A stretch of DNA of 6,508 nt from JAYQPD01 sp046050105 (GTDB lineage: Bacteria > Patescibacteriota > Minisyncoccia > Phycocordibacterales > UBA918), in contig JBJOQE010000070.1 of NCBI GenBank assembly GCA_046050105.1, positions 1 through 6,508 of the forward strand, written 5' to 3'. Of this stretch, positions 1-6,508 are shown one piece after another; the first letter of the stretch is position 1, and the number at the start of each line of letters is the position of its first letter. Under the pieces are notes generated by a model that ran no database searches, was not told the origin of the DNA, and saw nothing but the letters and a program-made list of their open reading frames with translations. The translations under genes were made by a program, and so were the position numbers.

Positions 1-1577
1 AGAAGGTACATGTGCGCATCGAAAAAGGCACCAAGACCAACCGCGCAGAGTTGGTGCGCAAGCTCGTCGCCCTCTACTTTGAGCGCACGAATGCCGACCT
101 CACCCCCGGTACCTTTCGCGCTGTGGGAAATACTGTTGAGATTATGCCGACCAATGAACGCGTGATTTTCCGTATCGGGTTTAGTGGCGACGATGTGTCA
201 GGCATCACCAAGATTGACGCCGTCACTCGCGCTATCATCGACGAGCCGAGTGTATTTTTCCTCTTTCCTGCAAAGCACTTCGTGACACCCGAAGATGAGC
301 GCAAGCGTGCGATTGCTGACATACAGGAAGAACTCACTGAACGTCTTACCGAGCTTGAGCGTGAAGGGAAGGTCCTTGAGTACCAGCGCTTAAAGCGCCG
401 AAGTGAACACGACCTCGCGCTTATTCGCGAAGTGGGCTATTGCAATGGCATTGAAAACTACTCGCGTCATTTTGATGGCCGTGCAAAAGACGAACCACCG
501 TACACTCTGCTCTCCTACTTCCCGCACCTCGCCGATGGCACACCAGATTTCCTCACTGTTATCGATGAGTCGCACGTTACCATTCCACAAATTGGTGGCA
601 TGTACGCCGGCGACCGCGCACGCAAAGACAACCTTGTGGAGCACGGCTTCCGCCTCCCCTCAGCACGCGACAATCGGCCGCTTCGCTTTGCGGAGTTTGA
701 AGAGCGTGTGGGTCAGGTGCTCTATACCACTGCAACACCGGGAAAATATGAGATTGAAAAAGTAGCTGAAGGTGGGCAAGTGGTGGAGCAAATCATTCGT
801 CCCACGGGACTTGTTGATCCTCTTATTGATATTCGCAAAGTCACCGAAGACAAAGAGAGCGGCTACCCGGGCCAGGTACGCGATTTCATTGAGGACGCGG
901 TGGCCACCATCGCTCGCGGTACACGCGTACTCACTACCACACTCACAAAGCAAATGGCGGAAGACCTCGCCGAGTTCTTGAAAGAGCGTGGCATCAAGGC
1001 CGAGTATCTTCACAGCGACATCACCACGATTGAGCGCATCGAAATTCTCACCAACTTTAGAAAGGGAATCTTCGACTGTTTGGTGGGGGTAAACCTGCTC
1101 CGCGAAGGTCTCGACCTTCCTGAGGTTGAGCTCGTCTCTATTCTCGATGCAGACAAGGAAGGGTTCCTTCGTTCTGAGACGTCGCTCATCCAAACCATTG
1201 GCCGTGCAGCACGAAATGTGAACGGTCGTGTGGTGCTCTACGCCGACATGATGACCGGCTCACTTGATAAAGCTATTGGTGAGACCAACCGTCGCCGTGC
1301 CATACAGCTTGCCTACAACGAAGTGCACGGCATCACTCCCATGACAGTGAAGAAAAAAATCCAAGATATTACTGCCGAACTTCGCACTGAACATCAAAAG
1401 ACCGTTGCATCACTCATCCAGTTCGACGAAGCAGAATTTTTGCGCGCACCCAAGAAAGTACTGAAAGATAAGCGTGAGCAAATGGAAGAGGCAGTTAAAA
1501 TACTCGACTTTGAAACGGCAGCCATTTTGCGTGACGAACTTCTGGCACTCGAAGCAAAACTGGTGAAGAAAAAATAG
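1..1577 (+). CDS. uvrB: UvrABC system protein B (5' end outside window)
   Basis: UvrB is the damage-verifying helicase-like subunit of the cytoplasmic UvrABC nucleotide excision repair complex. It is loaded by UvrA and recruits UvrC for incision. The reading frame is already open at base 3, so the gene starts upstream. Numbering from the GTG at 12, visible motifs are helicase motif II DESHVTIPQIGGMY (about 185-198), TTATPGKYE (239-247), the LTTTLTKQMAEDL segment (307-319), GVNLLREGLDLPEV (359-372) and motif VI QTIGRAARNVNG (394-405). A C-terminal UVR domain follows (about 486-514, KREQMEEAVKILDFETAA), which in the family contacts UvrA and UvrC. The Walker A motif and the damage-binding beta-hairpin would lie in the missing N-terminal part, about 150 residues judged from the 673-residue E. 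coli protein. The internal GTG at 12 is not the real start. The gene ends in TAG and no clear terminator hairpin follows. Confidence 0.97.
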   Translation, partial: KVHVRIEKGTKTNRAELVRKLVALYFERTNADLTPGTFRAVGNTVEIMPTNERVIFRIGFSGDDVSGITKIDAVTRAIIDEPSVFFLFPAKHFVTPEDERKRAIADIQEELTERLTELEREGKVLEYQRLKRRSEHDLALIREVGYCNGIENYSRHFDGRAKDEPPYTLLSYFPHLADGTPDFLTVIDESHVTIPQIGGMYAGDRARKDNLVEHGFRLPSARDNRPLRFAEFEERVGQVLYTTATPGKYEIEKVAEGGQVVEQIIRPTGLVDPLIDIRKVTEDKESGYPGQVRDFIEDAVATIARGTRVLTTTLTKQMAEDLAEFLKERGIKAEYLHSDITTIERIEILTNFRKGIFDCLVGVNLLREGLDLPEVELVSILDADKEGFLRSETSLIQTIGRAARNVNGRVVLYADMMTGSLDKAIGETNRRRAIQLAYNEVHGITPMTVKKKIQDITAELRTEHQKTVASLIQFDEAEFLRAPKKVLKDKREQMEEAVKILDFETAAILRDELLALEAKLVKKK

Positions 1578-1610
1578 GGCTGTACACAATCAGTGAGAAT
1601 GAGTGATGCA

Positions 1611-1634
1611 TCTCGCACGGTATACTGTGAGAGA
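1611..1634. repeat. 24-bp imperfect palindrome over the -10 element
   Basis: The left half TCTCGCACGGTA (1611-1622) and the reverse complement of the right half, TCTCTCACAGTA, agree at 10 of 12 positions. The two-fold axis lies between 1622 and 1623, inside the TATACT hexamer, with a perfect GTATAC core, CAC/GTG arms and TCTC/GAGA outer arms. The shape and place suit an operator for a dimeric regulator or a helix at the start of the mRNA. No regulator is identified, and a chance origin cannot be excluded. Confidence 0.4.
1621..1626 (+). promoter_or_regulatory. Putative -10 element of the binding-protein gene
   Basis: TATACT matches the bacterial sigma-70 type -10 consensus at five of six positions and lies 22 bases before the ATG at 1649. 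Transcription would begin near 1633, giving a leader of about 15 bases. No convincing -35 hexamer is visible at a spacing of 16 to 18 bases. The same hexamer occurs before the response regulator gene at 4775, which strengthens the call. This is a sequence match only. Confidence 0.45.
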
Positions 1635-1648
1635 GTTACGCAAGCTCT

Positions 1649-2866
1649 ATGTCGGATAAGACTTTCTTTGTGGCGCGTGTGGCCACCTACCTGTTTATGG
1701 TCGGTGCTCTCTCTGTGGGTGTGTGGTGTGCGTATCCGCTCGTTGTCGAGGAACGTGCAGAAGTTGCAACCGTTGTATTGAGTGCACCCCTAGCGCTTTA
1801 TAGCTCAACTATTATCCAAAATAGTATCGAGCTCGCTTTTGAAGAGGTACGTTATCGTGTTGGAGACATGCACATACAGCTTGTGGTTGTGGATGATGGC
1901 GATGAAAGCGGTGCATGGATAGCGAACAAGGAGCGCCGCAATGCCGAGCGTGCCATCGCAGACCCCACCACTATTGCGTATCTTGGTCCCGTAAATAGTG
2001 GTGCTGCTAAGGTGTCTATGCCACTTTTGAATACTGCGGGCATCGCACAGATTTCACCGTCGAATACCTGGCCTGGCTTGACACGTACCGGTTTTTTACC
2101 GGGAGAGCCTGGTATTTTTTATCCTACCGGCAAGACACACTACTTCCGAGTAACACCCACGGATGATCTGCAAGGACCACTGGGCGTCACCTGGGCACGA
2201 GCACTGGGTCATGAGAGCGTCTATGTGGTAAACGACAGTGATGCCTATGGCATTGGTATAGCCAACCTCTTTGAGCATGAGGCAGTACAGCAAGGCATGC
2301 ACGTGGTGGGGTCTGCCGCCATCACGAAAGATGCCGCATTATTTGCTCCTGTTGGCGACGCAATCTTGGCTTCAGGTGCAGATCTGGTGTACTACGGTGG
2401 CACCACACCAAATGGAGGGCCAGAACTGCTCCGCTACTTACGCGCGCGTGGCGCAACATCTACTTTTATGGGGCCAGATGGCATTTTTGAACAAGATTTC
2501 ATCGATAGAGCAGGCACGTCCTCAGAGGGGGTGTTGGTCACTGCAGTAGGTGTGCCTCCAGAGGAGGTGAAAAACCCCAGTGCGCAGGCTTTTCTTCTAG
2601 CCTACCGTGCACGCTTCGGTAGCGAACCCGATGCATTCGGCGCTTTTGCCTATGATGCCACGAAGGCACTTCTTGCGGCGATTGAAAAGGTCGGCAAAGT
2701 TGACCGTGCCGGCATTCTGGAAGCAGTTCGTGCCACAAGCGCCATGCCAGGAGTGTTTGGTACGTGGGGGTTTGATGCGCACGGTGACACCACACTTACT
2801 CTTTTGAGTGGGAATGTGATCACTGAAGGCGCATTTGTGTTTACTAAAGTACTTACTGCTATTTAA
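1649..2866 (+). CDS. Membrane-tethered type I substrate-binding protein (Peripla_BP_6/LivJ-like)
   Basis: This 405-residue protein resembles the branched-chain amino acid type binding proteins of ABC transporters. It has a short N-terminal tail, one hydrophobic segment (about residues 8-32), then the two-lobed type I fold. Family-typical stretches are YLGPVNSGAAKVSMPLLNTAGIAQISPSNTWPGLT-like sequence at 111-145, FRVTPTDDLQGP (166-177), VYVVNDSDAYGIG (191-203), GADLVYYGG (243-251), MGPDG (274-278) and FGAFAYDATKALLAAIEK (330-347). The Cys at 27 follows GVW, which is not a good lipobox, so the helix is more likely an uncleaved anchor. The start is the ATG at 1649; an in-frame stop at 1628 rules out upstream starts, and no strong Shine-Dalgarno is seen. 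No permease or ATPase gene adjoins it, and a sensor kinase gene follows at once, suggesting a sensory role. The ligand is unknown; an amino acid, amide or other small molecule is possible. Confidence 0.88.
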   Translation: MSDKTFFVARVATYLFMVGALSVGVWCAYPLVVEERAEVATVVLSAPLALYSSTIIQNSIELAFEEVRYRVGDMHIQLVVVDDGDESGAWIANKERRNAERAIADPTTIAYLGPVNSGAAKVSMPLLNTAGIAQISPSNTWPGLTRTGFLPGEPGIFYPTGKTHYFRVTPTDDLQGPLGVTWARALGHESVYVVNDSDAYGIGIANLFEHEAVQQGMHVVGSAAITKDAALFAPVGDAILASGADLVYYGGTTPNGGPELLRYLRARGATSTFMGPDGIFEQDFIDRAGTSSEGVLVTAVGVPPEEVKNPSAQAFLLAYRARFGSEPDAFGAFAYDATKALLAAIEKVGKVDRAGILEAVRATSAMPGVFGTWGFDAHGDTTLTLLSGNVITEGAFVFTKVLTAI

Positions 2867-2870
2867 TACC

Positions 2871-4751
2871 GTGGATAACGAACGTACAATACATTTCTAT
2901 CAGCGAATCATTGTTCGCGTCTTGATACCTATAGTTGCGTTACTCGCGCTTCTTTTCGCTGCTCTTGCAGTATTTGTGTGGTTTACCTATCAGGCAGACC
3001 AGGATGCCGCCAACAATATCCCTACTGAGGTTGCAGAAAGAGTTCAAGGAAGTGTTGCTACATTTTTTGCGCGAGCTGAACTCAATTTGTCACTCGCCGC
3101 GAAGAGTATGCAGGACACAGAGCTTTCGCCTGAGCAACATCGATATCTTGAGGGCATTGTCTCAACTGAGTCTTCCATCATCGAGCTCATTGTGCTTGAT
3201 GAAGCACGACGTGAGGTTTTTCGTGCATCAGAAGCTACCACTGGTTCGGTGGCGAACACACAAGAAGAATCGCTCAAGAAGAGTATCGACAGCGTTTTTG
3301 CAATGCGTCGAGTAGACATTACCGAACCACACGAAACCGCACAAAATACTCCATATATTGTGTGGTCTATGCCCATTATTTCCGAGACCAACAAAACTGT
3401 GGGAGTGATTTCGATGACGGTTGATATTAGCACGCTGTGGCAAAGTGTTATAAATGCAGCACCGGTGCAGTTTGCAAGCGACGTGTTTATTGTCGACCAA
3501 ACTGGTCGCATATTAGTATCTAATCGCACTATTACAGGCGCTCATGTATCAGAACGGATTCAGGAAACGCTCTTCCGTCTCAGCGGCGATTCTGATGCAC
3601 GCCGATACAAAGGGATTAGTGATACCTGGGTAGTAGGAAAAACAGAGCAGTTACTTCCGACCTCATGGACAGTGGTGGCCGAGTTGTCGTTTGCCGATCT
3701 CACCGCGCGGAGTAGGCAAAACGTCATTATTTTCGCATCAGTAATGGTGGCATTTGCCGTACTCCTTATCTATACCATTTACTCCTTTCACAGTAACCTC
3801 ATCCGCCCACTCGGGGTATTTAGGCGAGGCATCCGTGAACTATCACTTGGTAACTACGCGACTCGTATCCGTATCAATGCGGTGAATGAATTGTCACTCC
3901 TTGCTGATGTGATGAATGCCATGGCTTCCTCGATCGAGGCACAAGCTAATGAGAATGTGGCGAAGCTCAAGCAGACCATTGCCGATCTCGATCGCAGTGC
4001 GCGAACACTTATGAAAAGAGACGAGGAGTTATCAAGGGCCAATGACCGCCTCTTGCGACTTGATCACGCTAAATCTGAGTTTGTATCGATCGCAGCACAC
4101 CAGTTGCGCACACCACTTTCTGCTCTAAAGTGGGCACAGCAAATGCTACTCGATGGTGAGGCAGGACAGATATCTGAGAGCCAACGACTGCTGCTTACAC
4201 AATCACAAGAGAGTGTTCGCCGCATGGTGACGCTGGTGAATGATCTTCTCGCGGCCGATCATCTTGAGTACGGTAAGGTTTCATACGCCATGGCGCCTGC
4301 ATGTCCTGAAGAGTTGCTCGCAGCTTGCGCCCTCGAGCTTAAGCCAATGGCTGACGAGCATCATATTACACTCGTCATTGAGTTACCGAAGAAGAGTGTG
4401 GTGACCATTGATGCAGAACGTGTGAAAGAAGCGTTTTTGAATCTTTTGAATAACGCGATTAAGTATTCGCCAGATGGCGGGACGGTCACCATTCGTGCCA
4501 ACTATGGCATGGGTAAAGTGGTACTCTCAATTGCAGATACTGGCATCGGCATTCCCGAAGGAGATCGTGACCGATTGTTTGAGAAATTTGTCCGTATGGA
4601 GAATGCTAAAAAAGTTGATGCGAACGGTTCTGGGCTCGGGCTCTTTATCGTCAAGAAAGTCATTGACGCGCATGGTGGAAAGATATGGTTCCAAAGTGAA
4701 GAGGGAAAGGGCACCACATTCTCTATTGAACTTCCTGCAGTGAATAACTAG
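2871..4751 (+). CDS. Sensor histidine kinase: dCache-like sensor, HAMP, HisKA, HATPase_c
   Basis: This is a membrane histidine kinase that would autophosphorylate on His and pass phosphate to a receiver domain. Numbered from the GTG at 2871 (626 residues): TM1 about 15-40; extracytoplasmic region 41-283 of dCache type, with GVISMTVDISTLW (178-190) and FIVDQTGRILVSN (206-218); TM2 about 285-304; HAMP about 305-358 (IRPLGVFRRGIREL); coiled coil about 359-400; HisKA with H-box AAHQLRTPLSALKW and phospho-acceptor His410; N box FLNLLNNAIKYSPDGG (522-537); G1 DTGIGIP (556-562); F box LFEKFVR (569-575); G2 GSGLGLFIVKKV (586-597). All catalytic motifs are intact. The common amino-acid-sensing dCache signature R-x-W-Y is not visible. 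The GTG at 2871 lies four bases after the previous stop. A TTG at 2835 is an alternative in-frame start that would overlap the upstream gene and add a hydrophobic 12-residue leader; it is less likely, though GAAGG at 2825-2829 precedes it. Confidence 0.93.
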   Translation: MDNERTIHFYQRIIVRVLIPIVALLALLFAALAVFVWFTYQADQDAANNIPTEVAERVQGSVATFFARAELNLSLAAKSMQDTELSPEQHRYLEGIVSTESSIIELIVLDEARREVFRASEATTGSVANTQEESLKKSIDSVFAMRRVDITEPHETAQNTPYIVWSMPIISETNKTVGVISMTVDISTLWQSVINAAPVQFASDVFIVDQTGRILVSNRTITGAHVSERIQETLFRLSGDSDARRYKGISDTWVVGKTEQLLPTSWTVVAELSFADLTARSRQNVIIFASVMVAFAVLLIYTIYSFHSNLIRPLGVFRRGIRELSLGNYATRIRINAVNELSLLADVMNAMASSIEAQANENVAKLKQTIADLDRSARTLMKRDEELSRANDRLLRLDHAKSEFVSIAAHQLRTPLSALKWAQQMLLDGEAGQISESQRLLLTQSQESVRRMVTLVNDLLAADHLEYGKVSYAMAPACPEELLAACALELKPMADEHHITLVIELPKKSVVTIDAERVKEAFLNLLNNAIKYSPDGGTVTIRANYGMGKVVLSIADTGIGIPEGDRDRLFEKFVRMENAKKVDANGSGLGLFIVKKVIDAHGGKIWFQSEEGKGTTFSIELPAVNN

Positions 4752-4774
4752 CGTGTACAAGCGCTTATTCGTTC

Positions 4775-4780
4775 TATACT
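4775..4780 (+). promoter_or_regulatory. Putative -10 element giving a leaderless response regulator mRNA
   Basis: TATACT lies eight bases before the ATG at 4789. With the usual distance of about seven bases from the -10 element, transcription would begin at or within a base or two of this ATG, so the mRNA would be leaderless. A weak -35 candidate, TGTACA (4754-4759, four of six consensus bases), is spaced 15 bases away. The hexamer is identical to the one before the binding-protein gene. It lies in the 37-bp gap between the kinase and the response regulator. Confidence 0.5.
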
Positions 4781-4789
4781 ATAAGTATA
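4775..4789. repeat. Inverted repeat TATACT-ATA-AGTATA at the -10 and start codon
   Basis: Two perfect six-base arms (4775-4780 and 4784-4789) are separated by ATA. The left arm is the -10 hexamer itself and the right arm ends on the A of the proposed ATG start. The symmetry may be an operator or may simply come from the A/T-rich promoter composition. Confidence 0.4.
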
Positions 4790-5721
4790 TGGGAAAAGAC
4801 ATACTGCAGGGAGCAAATATTGTATTACTCGAAGACGATGAATTTCTTGCAGAAGTAATCGTGCGCAAGCTTTCCGCAGTAGGGACTCAAATACGTCGCT
4901 ACCGTAATGGCCTTGAGGGACTTGCTGCTATTCGTCAGTTTACGCCTGATTTGGTGCTCCTCGACATCATGATGCCGATTATGAACGGCTATGAAGTACT
5001 TCAAGTGATGAGCGAAGAGCATCTTATCGATGAGGTTCCTGTGATGGTGGTATCAAACTCTGGTCAGCCGGTGGAGATTGACCGTGTATTAAAGCTTGGT
5101 GTGAAAGATTATGTCGTGAAAGTAGACTTTACTCCTGAGGAAGTGCTGGATAAGGCGCGTGCCATCCTCATAAGTCTACGTAAAGAAAAGGGTTTCACAG
5201 TCGATGAGTACGATGCGCACCCTGCAACGTTACAGACGACGCCAGCACAAACTACTGCATCTCCTGAAGCCCCCTTTGTATCTGTGGTGCAAAATGAGCC
5301 TATGGCATCGCCACAAGCAGCAGCGCCGCAATCACTTGAGCAACTCAAGGTGCTCGTGGTTGAAGACGATCCGTTGCTCAAAAATCTACTTGCCGTGAAG
5401 CTCACTGCAAGTGGTTGTATGCCACTGTATGTCGATGACGGCCTCAAAGCCTATGACCTCGCCATGACCTTTAAGCCAGATGTGGTGCTCCTCGACCTAA
5501 TGATTCCGGGTATGGATGGTTTTGGCGTACTTGAAAAGTTTCAGACTGATGGCTATCTCAAAACAGTACCGGTATTTGTATTTTCAAACAAAAGTTCCGA
5601 GCAAGATAAGCAACGTGTCTTTTCACTCGGTGCTAAGCTTTTCCGCCAGAAGGCAGAGACAAACCTCTCTGAGGTAGTGAGTGAGCTCTATAAGCTCGCA
5701 GGTCGCCAGCGTACCGTGTAG
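4789..5721 (+). CDS. Double-receiver response regulator without an output domain
   Basis: This cytoplasmic protein of 310 residues consists of two CheY-like receiver domains joined by an Ala/Pro/Thr/Gln-rich linker (about 135-185). REC1 (about 10-130) has the acidic cluster E15-D16-D17, phospho-acceptor D59 in LVLLDIMMP, S89 and K111. REC2 (about 186-305) has E192-D193-D194, D236 in VVLLDLMIP, S266 and K288. Both therefore look able to accept phosphate. No DNA-binding, GGDEF or enzyme domain follows, so it probably acts through protein contacts or as a relay. The likely phosphate donor is the kinase encoded immediately upstream. The start is placed at the ATG at 4789 because the protein then begins a few residues before the first beta strand (ANIVLLEDD) and fits the promoter. 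A GTG at 4753 in the same frame would add 12 residues (MYKRLFVLYYKY) not typical of the family. Confidence 0.92.
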   Translation: MGKDILQGANIVLLEDDEFLAEVIVRKLSAVGTQIRRYRNGLEGLAAIRQFTPDLVLLDIMMPIMNGYEVLQVMSEEHLIDEVPVMVVSNSGQPVEIDRVLKLGVKDYVVKVDFTPEEVLDKARAILISLRKEKGFTVDEYDAHPATLQTTPAQTTASPEAPFVSVVQNEPMASPQAAAPQSLEQLKVLVVEDDPLLKNLLAVKLTASGCMPLYVDDGLKAYDLAMTFKPDVVLLDLMIPGMDGFGVLEKFQTDGYLKTVPVFVFSNKSSEQDKQRVFSLGAKLFRQKAETNLSEVVSELYKLAGRQRTV

Positions 5722-5733
5722 GTATTTCCCCTT

Positions 5734-6508
5734 ATGCCAACCGCACGTAAAAAAAGCACCACTACGCTCAAAGCACGAAGTGCTGCTAAGCCCGTAGCTT
5801 CGAAGCGTGTGGCAGTGCGTGGCAGTGAGCGTGTACAAGTGCTCACTTTTTCCAAACCTAAAAAGCGCGTCACCGTTAAATCAAAAAGTTCCAAAGAATC
5901 AACGCTAAAGGCGGAACCTCGGCCAGCGGTGCTTATTTCTGTATCAGTCGATGATGGTCCGGCAAAGGTTGCCCGCTATGCCGGGCTCTTCTTTATGCTT
6001 GTCGGTGCTTGTTTCGCCAGCTATTCGCTCTCAGGGTTGTATGTAGAGATGGTACAACTTTCCACATCAAACCAGATGGCTAGTGTTGCGCGCCATCAAG
6101 CTGCTGCCATTATCTCGAGCGATACATCGACCACAAACCCAACCACCACACAGACCACCACGATGCCAACCCAACCTGTGTTGGCACCAACGCCGAGCAC
6201 CGACACAGTAACCGCCCCCACCAACACTACCTCACCAGCTGTTGCCGCACCTACGGAAGCGAGCCATACCACGAGCACACCATCAACCACAGTGCCACCT
6301 CGTGAGGAAACACAACCCGCTCCTCTCGTGATTGAACCTCCTATAAAAATGGTAGTGCAGGGAAGTGACCATCTAGAAGGTGTTTCGCCGCTCGGTGTTC
6401 GAGTACAAGCTGCAGAGCGCGTGGAGCTCGTGCTGGTGCCGCGTACGAGCCTCATAGAACGTTATTTGGGGAGAGCGGTACGCAATGAACCAGATGCGTG
6501 GTCATTCT
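5734..6508 (+). CDS. Single-pass membrane protein with Thr/Pro-rich stalk and Ig-like ectodomain start (3' end outside window)
   Basis: The ATG at 5734 opens a frame that stays open to the window end, giving 258 visible residues. They form a strongly basic cytoplasmic tail rich in Lys, Arg, Ser and Ala (1-60), a short segment (61-80), one membrane helix (about 82-104, YAGLFFMLVGACFASYSLSG), and a Thr/Pro/Ser/Ala-rich low-complexity stalk (about 130-198). After that comes structured sequence from about 203, with alternating hydrophobic strands (IKMVVQG, LGVRVQAAERVELVLVP, YLGRA, WSF). The last part resembles the first strands of a bacterial Ig-like domain, which is an inference from its pattern. 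The tail is expected inside and the stalk outside the cell. It starts 12 bases after the response regulator stop, so it is probably co-transcribed. No specific function is recognised; a surface, adhesion or envelope role is plausible. There is no good Shine-Dalgarno sequence. Confidence 0.8.
   Translation, partial: MPTARKKSTTTLKARSAAKPVASKRVAVRGSERVQVLTFSKPKKRVTVKSKSSKESTLKAEPRPAVLISVSVDDGPAKVARYAGLFFMLVGACFASYSLSGLYVEMVQLSTSNQMASVARHQAAAIISSDTSTTNPTTTQTTTMPTQPVLAPTPSTDTVTAPTNTTSPAVAAPTEASHTTSTPSTTVPPREETQPAPLVIEPPIKMVVQGSDHLEGVSPLGVRVQAAERVELVLVPRTSLIERYLGRAVRNEPDAWSF

Noticed and set aside
660..1193. Long open frame on the minus strand (177 codons)
   Set aside because: It lies wholly inside uvrB, whose helicase motifs are intact in the + frame; the minus product has no recognisable features.
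1578..1610. Rho-independent terminator after uvrB
   Set aside because: No GC-rich stem followed by a T-run is present between the stop codon and the next promoter.
1649..1735. Lipoprotein signal peptide ending at Cys27
   Set aside because: The residues before the Cys (GVW) do not match the lipobox; Trp at -1 is not accepted.
2088..2102. Hairpin CCGGT / ACCGG with a T-rich loop
   Set aside because: It lies within the binding-protein reading frame and encodes the family-typical segment leading to PGEPGIFYPTGK; the T-run is in the loop, not after the stem, so it is not a terminator.
5719..5736. Response regulator and the last gene are in the same frame across a TAG stop, suggesting read-through or a split gene
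   Set aside because: The second receiver is complete before the TAG, the next gene has its own ATG and a new basic tail, and same-frame spacing has a one in three chance.
6120..6330. Repeat array or CRISPR-like region in the C/A-rich stretch
   Set aside because: There is no regular repeat unit or spacer; the stretch is Thr, Pro and Ala codons of a low-complexity linker.
6096..6455. Minus-strand open frame of 119 codons rich in Val and Gly
   Set aside because: It is the complement of the Thr/Pro-rich stalk of the last gene; the low-complexity codons remove stops on the other strand.

Overview
The window carries five genes, all on the + strand and tightly packed, with standard-code stops (TAG, TAA, TAG, TAG) and roughly balanced base composition. 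The protein styles point to a Candidate Phyla Radiation bacterium (Patescibacteria, probably a Parcubacteria lineage): a histidine kinase with the H-box form AAHQLRTPLSALKW, a response regulator made only of receiver domains, a Lys/Ala/Ser-rich cytoplasmic tail followed by one membrane helix and a Thr/Pro-rich linker, and weak or absent Shine-Dalgarno sequences. This placement is an inference from sequence style; no rRNA or marker set is present.

Layout. Positions 1-1577 hold the C-terminal three quarters of uvrB (nucleotide excision repair), cut by the window start. A 71-bp gap (1578-1648) contains a TATACT -10 element embedded in a 24-bp imperfect palindrome. Next comes a membrane-tethered, LivJ/Peripla_BP_6-type substrate-binding protein (1649-2866). 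Four bases later starts a 626-residue sensor histidine kinase with a dCache-like extracytoplasmic domain, HAMP, coiled coil, HisKA and HATPase_c (2871-4751). After a 37-bp gap, which again has a TATACT -10 element inside an inverted repeat, comes a protein with two complete receiver domains and no output domain (4789-5721). Twelve bases further starts a membrane-anchored protein with a Thr/Pro-rich stalk and the beginning of an Ig-like ectodomain, cut by the window end (5734-6508).

How the genes may work together. The binding protein has no permease or ATPase gene beside it in the window and sits directly before a sensor kinase with a large extracytoplasmic domain. A reasonable reading is a signalling module in which a tethered type I binding protein presents ligand to the kinase, in the manner of LuxP-LuxQ or TorT-TorS, and the kinase phosphorylates the double-receiver protein, which would act through protein contacts or as a relay. 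The response regulator appears to have its own promoter, placed so that its mRNA would be leaderless if it starts at the ATG at 4789. The last gene may be a surface or envelope protein linked to this module, but only by position. The uvrB gene looks like an unrelated housekeeping neighbour.
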